Below are positions 38,169 to 46,443 of a stretch of 64,000 nt of DNA, piece after piece. The notes under the pieces are model-generated. The model ran no database searches. It was not told where the DNA came from and was given only the letters and a program-made list of their open reading frames with translations. The stretch comes from Alistipes sp. Its GTDB lineage: Bacteria; Bacteroidota; Bacteroidia; Bacteroidales; Rikenellaceae. The stretch covers positions 62,001 through 126,000 of the forward strand of contig JAGBXX010000023.1 of assembly GCA_017629035.1 (NCBI GenBank), written 5' to 3'. Position 1 is the first letter of the stretch, and each line of letters starts with the position of its first letter. The translations under genes were made by a program, and so were the position numbers.

Positions 38169-39986
38169 ATGAACTCAACGATTAGGGAACATATACGAGC
38201 GCAGGTTGCCTCGTTGCCATTATCGCCAGGCGTATATCAGTTTGTCGATAGCAGCGGCACTATTATATATGTAGGTAAGGCCAAATCGCTCAAGCGCAGA
38301 GTATCGTCGTACTTCGTTGAGAGCCGTGACCACTCGGCAAAACTGAGAGTCATGGTGCGACAGATCGTGGATATACGACATATTGTTGTTGACAGCGAGC
38401 AAGATGCCCTACTACTCGAGAACTCACTAATCAAGAAGCTACAGCCACGCTACAACATTCTACTCAAGGATGACAAGACATATCCCTGGATAGTTATTCG
38501 CCGAGAGCCATTCCCACGAGTGGAGTCAACACGTGAACTGAAACGTGACGGATCGGAGTATTATGGCCCTTACGGATCAATATCTGTACAACGCTCGATA
38601 CTATCGTTCATTCGTGAGGTTATCCCACTGCGAATATGCAAGTTAGCACTCAGCACCCAAGGCATAGCTTCAGGTAAATATAGTACTTGTCTACAGTATC
38701 ACATAGGCAACTGCAAGGGTGCATGTATAGGTCAGGAGAGTGCCGAGGAGTACGACAAACACATAGATCTTGTACGCTCAATACTCAAGGGTGACCTACG
38801 TCCCGTGCGTCAGTGGCTGACGACAGAGATGCACCGTGAGGCCGAGGAGCTACGCTTTGAGCGAGCAGAGAAGTACAAGCAGTGTCTTGCCTCGCTGGAG
38901 AAGTATCAGGCAAAGTCGGTAGTAGTAAGCTCAAAGATCGAGAACTGCGACGTATTTACCCTACTGCTCGACGACGACATAGCATACTGCAACTATCTAC
39001 GAATTGAGAATGGTTCGATTACGGCCGTGCAGACAGTGCGCCTAAGTGTTGGTATCGACAACGAGCCCGAGGAGCTACTATCCAAGGCTATTCAATATAT
39101 TGCAGATAATATCATTGGCACGCTATCACGTGAGATCATTGTCGAGTACATGCCTACCGCAGCGCCCGTATTAGACAGAGTGACAATCACCTGCCCGAAG
39201 CGTGGTGACAAACTACAACTCATAGAGTTCTCAAAGCGTAGTGCCCGACTATATCGCGCCGAGATAATTAAGAATATGGAGCTCAAGAATCCTGAGCGCC
39301 ACACCGACAGGCTCATGGAATCAATGCGCAAGGAGTTACACCTGGAGCGCCAACCACGCCATATAGAGTGTTTCGACAACTCAAATCTCCAGGGCACAAA
39401 CCCCGTTGCCGCCTGCGTAGTATTTAGAAATGGTAAACCTGCACGCAGCGAGTACCGACACTTCAACGTCAAGACCGTAGAGGGTCCTGATGACTTTGCC
39501 TCGATGCGAGAGATCGTATATCGACGCTACTCACGCATTATCGCCGAGGGTGGCGAGCTACCCGACCTGATTATTATCGACGGTGGCAAGGGACAGCTAT
39601 CGAGTGCCTACGGAGTACTTAAGGAGCTGGGAATAGAGAAGCAGGTGCCTATCGTGGGCCTTGCAAAGAGAATTGAGGAGATATTCTTCCCAGGCGACCC
39701 AACGCCATACAACCTAAGTCGCACAGGAGAACCGCTAAAAGTAGTATGTCACATTCGTGACGAGGCACACCGCTTCGGAATAACATTCCATAGACAGAAG
39801 CGCAGCAACAACTTCCTCATAAGCGAGCTCGACGGAATAAAGGGCATAGGTCAAAAAAGCCGAGATGAGCTCATACGCAAATTCAAGAGCGTAGCCAACA
39901 TTCGCCGTGCATCGCTCGAGGAGCTCTGCGAATGCATCGGCAAGAGCAAGGCTCAAGCCATTTACAACCACTTCAAAAAGGAATAA
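38169..39986 (+). CDS. uvrC: Excinuclease ABC subunit C
   Basis: A 605-residue UvrC. The N-terminal GIY-YIG nuclease is recognisable in GVYQF...IIYVGKAKSLKRR, followed by the Cys-rich CKGACIG region, the UVR motif area and the C-terminal RNase H-like endonuclease (HIECFDNS, with the D in IIDGGKGQL and the later H-D pair) and the helix-hairpin-helix end. It makes both incisions in nucleotide excision repair. The start is set by the promoter box four bases upstream. Confidence 0.96.
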   Translation: MNSTIREHIRAQVASLPLSPGVYQFVDSSGTIIYVGKAKSLKRRVSSYFVESRDHSAKLRVMVRQIVDIRHIVVDSEQDALLLENSLIKKLQPRYNILLKDDKTYPWIVIRREPFPRVESTRELKRDGSEYYGPYGSISVQRSILSFIREVIPLRICKLALSTQGIASGKYSTCLQYHIGNCKGACIGQESAEEYDKHIDLVRSILKGDLRPVRQWLTTEMHREAEELRFERAEKYKQCLASLEKYQAKSVVVSSKIENCDVFTLLLDDDIAYCNYLRIENGSITAVQTVRLSVGIDNEPEELLSKAIQYIADNIIGTLSREIIVEYMPTAAPVLDRVTITCPKRGDKLQLIEFSKRSARLYRAEIIKNMELKNPERHTDRLMESMRKELHLERQPRHIECFDNSNLQGTNPVAACVVFRNGKPARSEYRHFNVKTVEGPDDFASMREIVYRRYSRIIAEGGELPDLIIIDGGKGQLSSAYGVLKELGIEKQVPIVGLAKRIEEIFFPGDPTPYNLSRTGEPLKVVCHIRDEAHRFGITFHRQKRSNNFLISELDGIKGIGQKSRDELIRKFKSVANIRRASLEELCECIGKSKAQAIYNHFKKE

Positions 39987-39988
39987 GA

Positions 39989-40020
39989 ATAGGGCTAAAC
40001 ACCGAGTGTATTAGCCCTAT
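39989..40020. terminator. Bidirectional terminator, uvrC and rubrerythrin
   Basis: ATAGGGCTAA (39989-39998) pairs perfectly with TTAGCCCTAT (40011-40020), between convergent genes. Confidence 0.8.
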
Positions 40021-40024
40021 ATCA

Positions 40025-40606
40025 TTAATAATTGTCGGCCATTGGCTCAAAATACTTCTGCTCATGCTCGCACGACGGGCATAGCTTTGGCGCCACCCTC
40101 GACTTGACGATATATCCGCAGTTGCGACACTGCCACACTATCTCGCCATCACGCCTGAAGAAATCACCAGAGGTAAGGCGACTAAGCAGTTTAAGATAGC
40201 GACGCTCATGCTCCTTCTCAACCTCAGCAACATACTTGAACGTGAGAGCTATTTTATCAAAGCCCTCGGCATGGGCTGTCTCGGCAAAGGAGGCATAGAG
40301 CACCTCCCACTCCTCGTGCTCACCCTCGGCAGCAGATAGAAGATTGTTCGACGTGGTAGATATCACACCCGCAGGAAAGGTGGCATTGTGGATGGTAGCC
40401 ATGCCACCTTCGAGATACTTAAAAAATCTTTTAGCATGCTCACGCTCCTGGTCGGCCGTAGTAGCAAAGACTGCGGCAATCTGCTCGTAACCCTCACTCT
40501 TGGCCTTCGAGGCAAAAAAGGTGTAACGATTGCGTGCCTGGCTCTCACCAGCAAAGGCCTTGAGTAGATTCTCCTCCGTAATAGTTCCCTTGAGTAAATG
40601 TTTCAT
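40025..40606 (-). CDS. Rubrerythrin
   Basis: A 193-residue protein from the ATG at 40606, matching the usual MKHLLKGT start; an upstream ATG at 40612 is possible. The ferritin-like di-iron domain carries E in FAGESQARNRY, the DQEREH pair, the AEGEHEEWE helix and EVEKEHERRY. The C-terminal rubredoxin-like centre is CRNCGY...CPSCEH. Rubrerythrin reduces hydrogen peroxide in anaerobes. With ahpC-ahpF at 48413-50612, this indicates an oxygen-sensitive anaerobe with peroxide defence. Confidence 0.95.
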   Translation of the reverse strand: MKHLLKGTITEENLLKAFAGESQARNRYTFFASKAKSEGYEQIAAVFATTADQEREHAKRFFKYLEGGMATIHNATFPAGVISTTSNNLLSAAEGEHEEWEVLYASFAETAHAEGFDKIALTFKYVAEVEKEHERRYLKLLSRLTSGDFFRRDGEIVWQCRNCGYIVKSRVAPKLCPSCEHEQKYFEPMADNY

Positions 40607-40660
40607 AATCATACAAAATTTTGTTCCCAAGAGCACCTGCAAAACCTAAGCCAAACAAAA

Positions 40661-40684
40661 GAGCTAAGGCATGTGCCTTAGCTC
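40661..40684 (-). terminator. Terminator after the DUF1232 gene
   Basis: GAGCTAAGGCA and TGCCTTAGCTC form an 11-bp stem around a tiny loop, and TTTTGTTTGG follows on the minus strand. Confidence 0.75.
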
Positions 40685-40690
40685 CACTAC

Positions 40691-41125
40691 TTAACCCTGA
40701 ATAATATCGTACTCCACACCAAACCACTCGTCAAGCCTCTCCTCGACACGTGACCTGATATCGGGAGTGATGCGATCTTTGACTCGTCGGTAGACAAACA
40801 TCACAGCGACACCATCATCAAGTACGCCAAGGAGCTTGAAGACCGAGCGAGGAATAAGATCCATAGGCATTATCGTATAGACAATAGCTCCATAGATCAG
40901 CACCTTATCCAGAAACGATGTACGCTCATCGCTCATAACATAGAAGAACTGCAACATAGGACGAGCGGCTACCCTACCCGCCTTAAGGGCCCAGGGGCGC
41001 AACTTATCACCAAGAGCATTGATCTTAGCTCGAAGATCTACATGCTTCAACTTTGCCACGATTGGCTTAATATCCTTACCCATTATAACATATACAAGGG
41101 CCAGAATTGAGAGTGCAATCAACAT
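40691..41125 (-). CDS. DUF1232 (YkvA-type) membrane protein
   Basis: A 144-residue protein. The N-terminal helix (about 1-16) and a second hydrophobic segment (KVLIYGAIVYTIMPMDLIP, about 73-91) fit the DUF1232 family, whose signature is the YxxxPxDLIP motif seen here as YTIMPMDLIPRSV, followed by LLGVLDDGVAV. Function is unknown. It is transcribed alone and ends at its own terminator. Confidence 0.85.
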   Translation of the reverse strand: MLIALSILALVYVIMGKDIKPIVAKLKHVDLRAKINALGDKLRPWALKAGRVAARPMLQFFYVMSDERTSFLDKVLIYGAIVYTIMPMDLIPRSVFKLLGVLDDGVAVMFVYRRVKDRITPDIRSRVEERLDEWFGVEYDIIQG

Positions 41126-41190
41126 ATCGTTTACATTTATTCGTTTTCAATATTATAGAGCAAGCTACACACGATATTCTATCACTGCAA

Positions 41191-41223
41191 CAAAAAAAAT
41201 GCGGCAGAGCATAGCCCCACCGC
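41191..41223 (-). terminator. Terminator after the small lipoprotein gene
   Basis: On the minus strand GCGG-T-GGGGC and GCTCT-G-CCGC fold around TAT (several G-U pairs), followed by A and a run of eight T. Confidence 0.7.
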
Positions 41224-41243
41224 AATACTAAACGAAGATTTAC

Positions 41244-41624
41244 CTACTGTTCGTCACTCTTGAACGCATCAGTAAAACCCTCAATAAACGATGGAACTGA
41301 CTCCAAGGCCTTCTGCGCCTCCTTAGCAAACTCGCTAATACCGCGCTTAGCCACAAGACCATAGTAGCGACCTATAGCCTTGAGTGCTGCCTGCTGCTGC
41401 TCGGGGGTCATAGCATCGTAGTTTGCCTCGACCTCGGCACGAAGTTGCTCGATCTTCATATCGGCAGCCTCCCATTCCTCGGCAGTATAACTCTCTGACT
41501 CAGACTCAACATCCTCGATATAGCTCTCAAGAGTATCTACGCGCTGCTGAACTGGGTCGCCACATGACACAGCAAAGAGTGCCACAAGGCCGAGAATAAA
41601 TATATGGTAGCTTCTCATAGTCAT
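41244..41624 (-). CDS. Small helical lipoprotein (DUF6565-like)
   Basis: A 126-residue protein with a signal peptide and lipobox FAVSC (about Cys21). The mature part is acidic and helical: a coiled-coil-like segment rich in Glu and Ser (about 28-68) and a second helix with EQQQAALKAIG. This fits the small Bacteroidales lipoproteins annotated as DUF6565, a tentative call. Likely in the outer membrane, function unknown. It is transcribed alone, with a strong terminator. Confidence 0.6.
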   Translation of the reverse strand: MTMRSYHIFILGLVALFAVSCGDPVQQRVDTLESYIEDVESESESYTAEEWEAADMKIEQLRAEVEANYDAMTPEQQQAALKAIGRYYGLVAKRGISEFAKEAQKALESVPSFIEGFTDAFKSDEQ

Positions 41625-41666
41625 AACTCCTATTTCACTAGTTTATTATATGTATAAGCAAATTTA

Positions 41667-42842
41667 TTACAGACACATCTCATATATGCGCTCAACATCC
41701 TCTGGAGTAAGAGTCTTGAAGCCCTTGATATCTCCATAGCGACACGCCTTACGAGCCATCTGCGCAAAGTCCTCACGCTTGATACCCACCTCGGTAAATG
41801 TACTCTTAAGGCCGAGCGTAGAGAAGAAGAATTCTGAAAGACGCTTGATGCTCTCACGTGCAATAGCCATAGGCTCAAGCTTAGAGTCGATACCAAAGAC
41901 ATTGACGCCAAACGATACATATCTATCAACATTGCTCTCGTCGAGGCAGTACTCCATCCAGCGAGGAGTCAATATTGCAAGACCGAGGCCATGGGTAATA
42001 TCATAGACCGCAGAGAGCTCATGCTCCATAGGGTGGCAGCTCCAAGCCTTCTTACGACCACCATTGATAAAGCCATTGATAGCCCACGACGATGCCCACA
42101 TAAGATTTGCACGTGCCTCGTAGTTCTCAGGCTCCGCAACAGCCACAGGGGCGAACTTAACGACAGTCTTAAGCAGGCTCTCCATAACCGAGTCGAGCAT
42201 GAAGAGATCCTTATTAGTATTAAAGTATACCTCCATGATATGCGACATGATATCGGCAGCACCACACGCTGTCTGATAAGCACTAACAGAGTAGGTAAGT
42301 GTAGGATCGAGGAACGACACCTTAGGCAACATAGCAGGAGCCATACGTCCGAGCTTATCCTGAGTAGCGAGGTTAGAGATAACACCACCAGCATCCATCT
42401 CAGAGCCAGTAGCCGAGAGTGTGAGAATAGTCACAATAGGTAGAGCACGCTCAATAGGCTTAGCACCAGCACCGAAAAACTCCCATGGATCGTGGTCGAC
42501 ACATGCTCCCGCAGCCATAAACTTTGTAGCGTCGATTGTCGAGCCACCACCAACGGCCAAGAGCACATCGATACCATGCTCCTTGCACATCTCAGCGCCC
42601 TTACGCACCGACTCGATACGTGGGTTAGGCTCGATACCAGAAAGCTCAAATACTTCCATCTCTGCGCCACGCAACTCCTCGATAACTCTATCATATAGAC
42701 CATTACGCTTAATCGAACCACCGCCATAGGTCAACAACACACGTCGACCGAACTTTCTAAGCTCCTGGCCAAGATGTCCCAACTGATTCTCACCAAAGTA
42801 GACCTTAACAGGAATATCATACACAAAGCTATTCATAATCAA
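41667..42842 (-). CDS. Iron-containing alcohol dehydrogenase (YqhD/Bdh type)
   Basis: A 391-residue protein. The NAD(P)-binding GGGS and the LAVGGGSTIDATK motif (about 97-109) are typical of group III alcohol dehydrogenases, and iron-binding His residues are in HPMEHELS and THGLGLA. The shape is that of YqhD/butanol dehydrogenase, which uses NADPH to reduce aldehydes. It may remove aldehydes or dispose of electrons in fermentation. A TATATTTG box is upstream at 42899-42906. The alternative start is at 42836. Confidence 0.92.
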   Translation of the reverse strand: MIMNSFVYDIPVKVYFGENQLGHLGQELRKFGRRVLLTYGGGSIKRNGLYDRVIEELRGAEMEVFELSGIEPNPRIESVRKGAEMCKEHGIDVLLAVGGGSTIDATKFMAAGACVDHDPWEFFGAGAKPIERALPIVTILTLSATGSEMDAGGVISNLATQDKLGRMAPAMLPKVSFLDPTLTYSVSAYQTACGAADIMSHIMEVYFNTNKDLFMLDSVMESLLKTVVKFAPVAVAEPENYEARANLMWASSWAINGFINGGRKKAWSCHPMEHELSAVYDITHGLGLAILTPRWMEYCLDESNVDRYVSFGVNVFGIDSKLEPMAIARESIKRLSEFFFSTLGLKSTFTEVGIKREDFAQMARKACRYGDIKGFKTLTPEDVERIYEMCL

Positions 42843-42898
42843 CTATATTTTATAATTTATACTTTTCTCAAATCTCAGTTAGCAATAATGCCATAACG

Positions 42899-42906
42899 CA
42901 AATATA
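42899..42906 (-). promoter_or_regulatory. -7 box of the alcohol dehydrogenase gene
   Basis: The minus strand reads TATATTTG, 57 bp before the start codon. Confidence 0.45.
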
Positions 42907-43021
42907 CAAAAAAAGGCGCAATCATTAAATAATTACACCACTATTTTTGCAAACCAAATAATTAACGAGGAAATGACAACAAATTATCGAGGATAAACAA
43001 CGAGATTTGAACAATAATGCA

Positions 43022-43029
43022 TATATTTG
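43022..43029 (+). promoter_or_regulatory. -7 box of the kinase-like gene
   Basis: TATATTTG lies 24 bp before the ATG at 43053. Confidence 0.5.
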
Positions 43030-43052
43030 CATAACCCATTAACCCAACTATC

Positions 43053-44369
43053 ATGGCCAATGTCATAGGTATCATAAACACCCTACGCATGAGTAGCATA
43101 CACATGCGCACACTCAAGATTACCAAAATCGACGATTACACAATATCAAACGGCAATAATGCCGTCACCGTACGTTGTGAGATAGATGGACGTGAGGGCA
43201 AGTGGCTGATGAAGTGCTATTTCAGACATAAGCCCAACCTCAGAGCGATCTATGGCGATGGCTACTTTCCCGAGGAGATGGGTATATTCTCAATCGACGG
43301 CAAGCTGGAATTTATCGACGTAGTAGTAGTGCGATGGGTCGAGGGCAAGCCGCTTGACACTTTTATTGGAGCACGCAACACCGACTATGCAAGCCTAAGC
43401 AGAGAGTTTGATATCTTAGCAAAGGACACCCTCGATGCACCACACGCTCATGGTGACATCAAGCCAGACAACATAATCGTAGGAGAGGCAAACAAGATGA
43501 CTCTCATCGACCTCGATGCAACATGGCTGCCCAGCTTCAGCTACAAGGATAATGGTGAATTGGGCACAATAATGTACCGCCACCCAGGTCGTGATGCAGA
43601 GTTTTTCAACGAGCGTATCGACGACTACCCTATCGCAATAATATCGACAGCATTAGCATCACTGGCCCTGGATAGAGCTACAATGGAGCTTTATATGAAA
43701 CCCGATAAAACACTATTTGATCCAGAGTTATGCATCAAGGGTTATGATAGAGCGCTCAACGATGCAATGCGCATATTTCTCGAGCACAACGACATTGTCC
43801 ACTACCGCATAGCCGAAGGTTTGCAATCAACAAGCCCACTAATTTCTAACATAGACAAACTCTTTGGCTATCTTCCCATGCCTCTACCCACGACACTACC
43901 AGAGGGTGCATGGGAACACCGCTATGCTGGCCTCTGGGGTTACAAGTTCAACGACGAATGGATTGTACCTCCTATATTCGACTACTGCTCGGGAATACGC
44001 AATGGAGCAGCGCATGCACTTGTTGGCGACAAGAGGTTTGAGTTTAACGTAGACAATAATGCGCCGATAAGACGATACATTGTAACGAAGATATCATCGA
44101 CACCCGAGCCTCGCATATCGCAGAAAGAGCGAGAGCGAATGTCGGGCAAATCACCACGATATGCTAAGATTGGCCACTCGGACAACAAAGGTAAGCTATG
44201 GAGCTTCGACGAGGACACACTACTCATGCTCTACACCATGGACGGGTGGAGCATGAGTAGCATTGCCCGATATTTCGGCCGTAGCGAGACCGCAGTGCGT
44301 GCACGACTCTCCAAACTAAAGATTCCGATACCGAGAAGACGCCGAAGAAGAAGACGTCAATCCCAATGA
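43053..44369 (+). CDS. Kinase-like protein with WG-like region and C-terminal HTH
   Basis: A 438-residue protein of unusual build. Residues ~20-220 resemble a eukaryotic-type protein kinase: K54 in WLMKCY (VAIK-like), HGDIKPDN at 133-140 (catalytic Asp135, Lys137, Asn140) and a DLD at 153-155 in the DFG position, but no glycine-rich loop. Residues ~290-335 look like one WG-type repeat (AGLWGYKFNDEWIVPP). Residues ~383-423 are a helix-turn-helix of SANT/Myb or sigma-4 type (WSFDEDTLLMLY, TAVRARLSKL), ending in eight consecutive arginines. The gene converges on a zinc-ribbon gene and overlaps it by 13 bases. It may be a kinase that acts at DNA; this is inferred. Confidence 0.6.
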   Translation: MANVIGIINTLRMSSIHMRTLKITKIDDYTISNGNNAVTVRCEIDGREGKWLMKCYFRHKPNLRAIYGDGYFPEEMGIFSIDGKLEFIDVVVVRWVEGKPLDTFIGARNTDYASLSREFDILAKDTLDAPHAHGDIKPDNIIVGEANKMTLIDLDATWLPSFSYKDNGELGTIMYRHPGRDAEFFNERIDDYPIAIISTALASLALDRATMELYMKPDKTLFDPELCIKGYDRALNDAMRIFLEHNDIVHYRIAEGLQSTSPLISNIDKLFGYLPMPLPTTLPEGAWEHRYAGLWGYKFNDEWIVPPIFDYCSGIRNGAAHALVGDKRFEFNVDNNAPIRRYIVTKISSTPEPRISQKERERMSGKSPRYAKIGHSDNKGKLWSFDEDTLLMLYTMDGWSMSSIARYFGRSETAVRARLSKLKIPIPRRRRRRRRQSQ

Positions 44370-44569
44370 ATGACAGAGGATAACGACGTCTCGAATTGTT
44401 CGCTTCTAGGATCAAAGCGTTTACTACATACAGGACAGTAAAATGGCGATTGCTCGTCGTTAGACTCTCCGCACCCTACACAAACGAATATAATACCTGT
44501 GCCGGCCTGATGCTCGAACTTTGTACCACAACGCTCGCAGCTCATTTGATATACTACACCCATAATCAC
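44357..44569 (-). CDS. Small zinc-ribbon / rubredoxin-like protein
   Basis: A 70-residue protein with three CxxC pairs (Cys11/14, Cys30/33, Cys45/48) and no other strong features. It could bind one or two zinc or iron ions. The start may be the Met at residue 3. It has its own promoter-operator region (44591-44625) that shares an element with the WYL regulator gene, and it overlaps the end of the kinase-like gene by 13 bases on the opposite strand. Confidence 0.65.
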   Translation of the reverse strand: MIMGVVYQMSCERCGTKFEHQAGTGIIFVCVGCGESNDEQSPFYCPVCSKRFDPRSEQFETSLSSVIHWD

Positions 44570-44590
44570 AATTTTAAGTTATTATAGGCA

Positions 44591-44625
44591 CAAAAGTATT
44601 CAAGCGCTTTGACAATTTACGTCAA
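44591..44625 (-). promoter_or_regulatory. Promoter-operator of the zinc-ribbon gene
   Basis: On the minus strand the order is ATTGTCAA (44609-44616), N10, TACTTTTG (44591-44598), an exact -7 element. TTGAC and GTCAA flank the site as a short dyad (44609-44625). The same ATTGTCAA-N10-TAnnTTT arrangement precedes the WYL regulator gene. Confidence 0.6.
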
Positions 44626-45533
44626 GAGCCTATTTTTTGTGATATCCTAGCAATATTATCAGCAATATAACGCTCAAACTCCGGGCTATCCACCACCTCG
44701 ATATCATCCATCAAACCCATAACGAAACGTCCGATACCGAGATAGTTACACACCATAGTATCAAGCATCCAGTGCTTATCTCCAGCCGAGGTTATATCTC
44801 GCTCTGCAAGAGGATACTCCTCAATGAGTAGGTTGCGAGACAACATGCCGAGTCTAAGCTTGACTCTATGCTGCTCGAAGCCAGTCATACGGAAAACATC
44901 AATAAATCCCTCAGCATGCTGTGCGGCACTCTGCCACTCTACATCAAGCACCTCTACCGATCCAATACGTGATACCTTAAAGAGTTTATTCATACCACTC
45001 TCTGGTTCATAACACCACGCCTGAACATAGTTGGTCGTGAAGCCAAATGGCTCAACAAGTCGATTACGCACAACGCCCGTGTGCGACGACGCATAGTCCA
45101 CAAGCACAACCTGACGACGCTCATTCATAGCCTCGAGAAGACGATTGACATTTGAGGCATTTTTACCTCGCACAATACTCGAAGCCATTGATGTACAATT
45201 ATATACGGACGTAAGCTTTCGGCGCAGATTCTGCTTCAATGAGTTGGTGTCATCCAGAGCCTCTATGAGCTGATTTACGATATGTGCCTCCTCGTCGGTA
45301 AAGTGCACGAGCTGCGAGATCTCCTTAAAATATCTGCTCTCCTTGCCGAGTTTGTACACACCGCCATCGAGTTTCTGCACAACAAATCCGGCATCCTTAA
45401 ACGTCTCAATATAGCGATATATCGAGCGATAAGATGTATCAAGACGCTCGGCTAGATCGTTAACCGTGTAGTTTACATTGCCCGTCATCAGCTTCATGAG
45501 CCTCAACATTCGTTCGAGTTTTGGTTGATCCAT
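44622..45533 (-). CDS. WYL-domain transcriptional regulator
   Basis: A 303-residue protein. The N-terminal ~65 residues are a winged helix of DeoR/HTH_11 type (LERMLRLMKLMTGN, LAERLDTSYRSIYRYIETF). The WYL domain spans about 130-215, where the ligand-contact core appears as VQAWCYEPESGMNKLFKVSRI. The C-terminal WCX region follows. WYL proteins sense nucleic acid or nucleotide-like ligands and often control defence or DNA-damage genes. Its stop codon lies inside the operator of the downstream zinc-ribbon gene. Confidence 0.88.
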   Translation of the reverse strand: MDQPKLERMLRLMKLMTGNVNYTVNDLAERLDTSYRSIYRYIETFKDAGFVVQKLDGGVYKLGKESRYFKEISQLVHFTDEEAHIVNQLIEALDDTNSLKQNLRRKLTSVYNCTSMASSIVRGKNASNVNRLLEAMNERRQVVLVDYASSHTGVVRNRLVEPFGFTTNYVQAWCYEPESGMNKLFKVSRIGSVEVLDVEWQSAAQHAEGFIDVFRMTGFEQHRVKLRLGMLSRNLLIEEYPLAERDITSAGDKHWMLDTMVCNYLGIGRFVMGLMDDIEVVDSPEFERYIADNIARISQKIGS

Positions 45534-45557
45534 AGTCGTATATTACTTTAACGTGTG

Positions 45558-45600
45558 TAAAGTTAGAAATAATTCTTGACAATATGACAATTTGCGTCAA
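45558..45600 (-). promoter_or_regulatory. Promoter-operator of the WYL regulator gene
   Basis: On the minus strand ATTGTCAA (45576-45583) lies 10 bp upstream of TAACTTTA (45558-45565, one base from TAnnTTTG). Beside it is a second copy, within a 17-bp dyad at 45584-45600 that matches the 44609-44625 dyad at 15 of 17 positions. This suggests autoregulation together with the zinc-ribbon gene. Confidence 0.6.
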
Positions 45601-45681
45601 CTTTTTATATACAAAATCAGCAATTTAAGTAATCCGACGCAAAGAAACGTTCATCGTAAAAACGATATTTTCATCAACTAT

Positions 45682-45712
45682 TTTGGAAGAATAAAAATTA
45701 TTACTATCTTTG
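45682..45712 (+). promoter_or_regulatory. tRNA-Lys promoter
   Basis: TTTG (45682-45685), a 19-bp spacer and TATCTTTG (45705-45712) are a full consensus promoter, 29 bp before the tRNA. Confidence 0.8.
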
Positions 45713-45741
45713 CACCACCAAAACAAAATTTTGGAATCGGA

Positions 45742-45817
45742 GAATCCGTAGCTCAGTAGGTAGAGCACAACACTTTTAATGTTGGGGTCCCGGGTTCGAA
45801 CCCCGGCGGATTCACCA
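45742..45817 (+). tRNA. tRNA-Lys (UUU)
   Basis: A 76-nt tRNA folds completely. The acceptor GAATCCG pairs with CGGATTC, the D arm is GCTC/GAGC, and the anticodon arm CAACA/TGTTG holds the loop CTTTTAA, with anticodon TTT at 45775-45777. The T arm is CCGGG/CCCGG with TTCGAAC. Discriminator A and an encoded CCA (45815-45817) follow. The small minus-strand ORF across it is a shadow. Confidence 0.98.
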
Positions 45818-45828
45818 CCTTTTGTAGA

Positions 45829-45860
45829 GCGGCAGAGTAAATTTACTCTGCTGCTTTTTT
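45829..45860 (+). terminator. tRNA-Lys terminator
   Basis: GCGGCAGAGTAAA (45829-45841) pairs with TTTACTCTGCTGC (45842-45854, one G-U pair), followed by a run of T. Confidence 0.85.
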
Positions 45861-46042
45861 TATAATCCTTTACGAACAAGCTCACAGGATTACAAAACAG
45901 AGTATGCTAAGCATACGCTCAACATAATCCCCCACGCACTCTTATCCAAAGAAAAACACCAATTATTGCTTCATAAACATTAAGCAACTTAGTATTTTTC
46001 AAAAAAACATCATCTTATAGAGATAATATCACACTTTTTTAT
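45861..46042. other. Gene-free AT-rich stretch
   Basis: This part of the gap after tRNA-Lys holds no ORF, promoter or repeat that I can support. Confidence 0.5.
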
Positions 46043-46303
46043 TAACTTTGTTACAATTCCAAGGCACAGCTGTGTTTCGGAAGGATATGTTTTAATAAGG
46101 TGTTATTGAAATTATCTTCTACACTCAAACTTCGCAACTTTGAAACTGGAATGAAGATGATGGCAGTAGCACCACATCATTGGTATGTACAGCCCTTATT
46201 GGCTTTTGACATATCCTTTGGAGTGGGCTATTGTTTTATCCATTCCAGTGGTAATGCGAAGACCAGAGTGTGGGATAAAGTAATAAGTTCCCACACCTTT
46301 TTT
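46043..46303 (+). ncRNA. Possible structured small RNA or leader transcript
   Basis: A TAACTTTG box (46043-46050) begins the unit and a good terminator ends it (46268-46303: GTGTGGGA with TCCCACAC, then CTTTTTT). Between them are CACAGCTGTG (46064-46073) enclosed by TTCC/GGAA, and an inverted repeat ACTGGAATG (46145-46153) with CATTCCAGT (46241-46249) that would close a multi-stem fold. The only ORF here (46100-46360, 86 codons) runs through the terminator and looks random. A transcript of about 245 nt is plausible, but I cannot assign a family. Confidence 0.35.
46268..46303 (+). terminator. Intrinsic terminator
   Basis: A perfect 8-bp stem (46268-46275 with 46289-46296) is followed by CTTTTTT. 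It would stop a transcript from the TAACTTTG box at 46043. Confidence 0.75.
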
Positions 46304-46443
46304 GTTTTATCTGCTTTCATATGGGAATTGGCGGGCACAAACATTTTGTTTAACATATGAAGAAGTTACTATTGCTTATTTGTTGCTTATTTTATTTTAT
46401 CTTAATCATATACCAATTAATATAACTTTTAAAACATTCTAAG

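Noticed and set aside
45625-45885. Minus-strand ORF of 86 codons
   Set aside because: It runs across the complete tRNA-Lys and its terminator.
46100-46360. Plus-strand ORF of 86 codons
   Set aside because: It crosses a strong terminator and has no domain, signal peptide or start context; kept only as part of a possible RNA.
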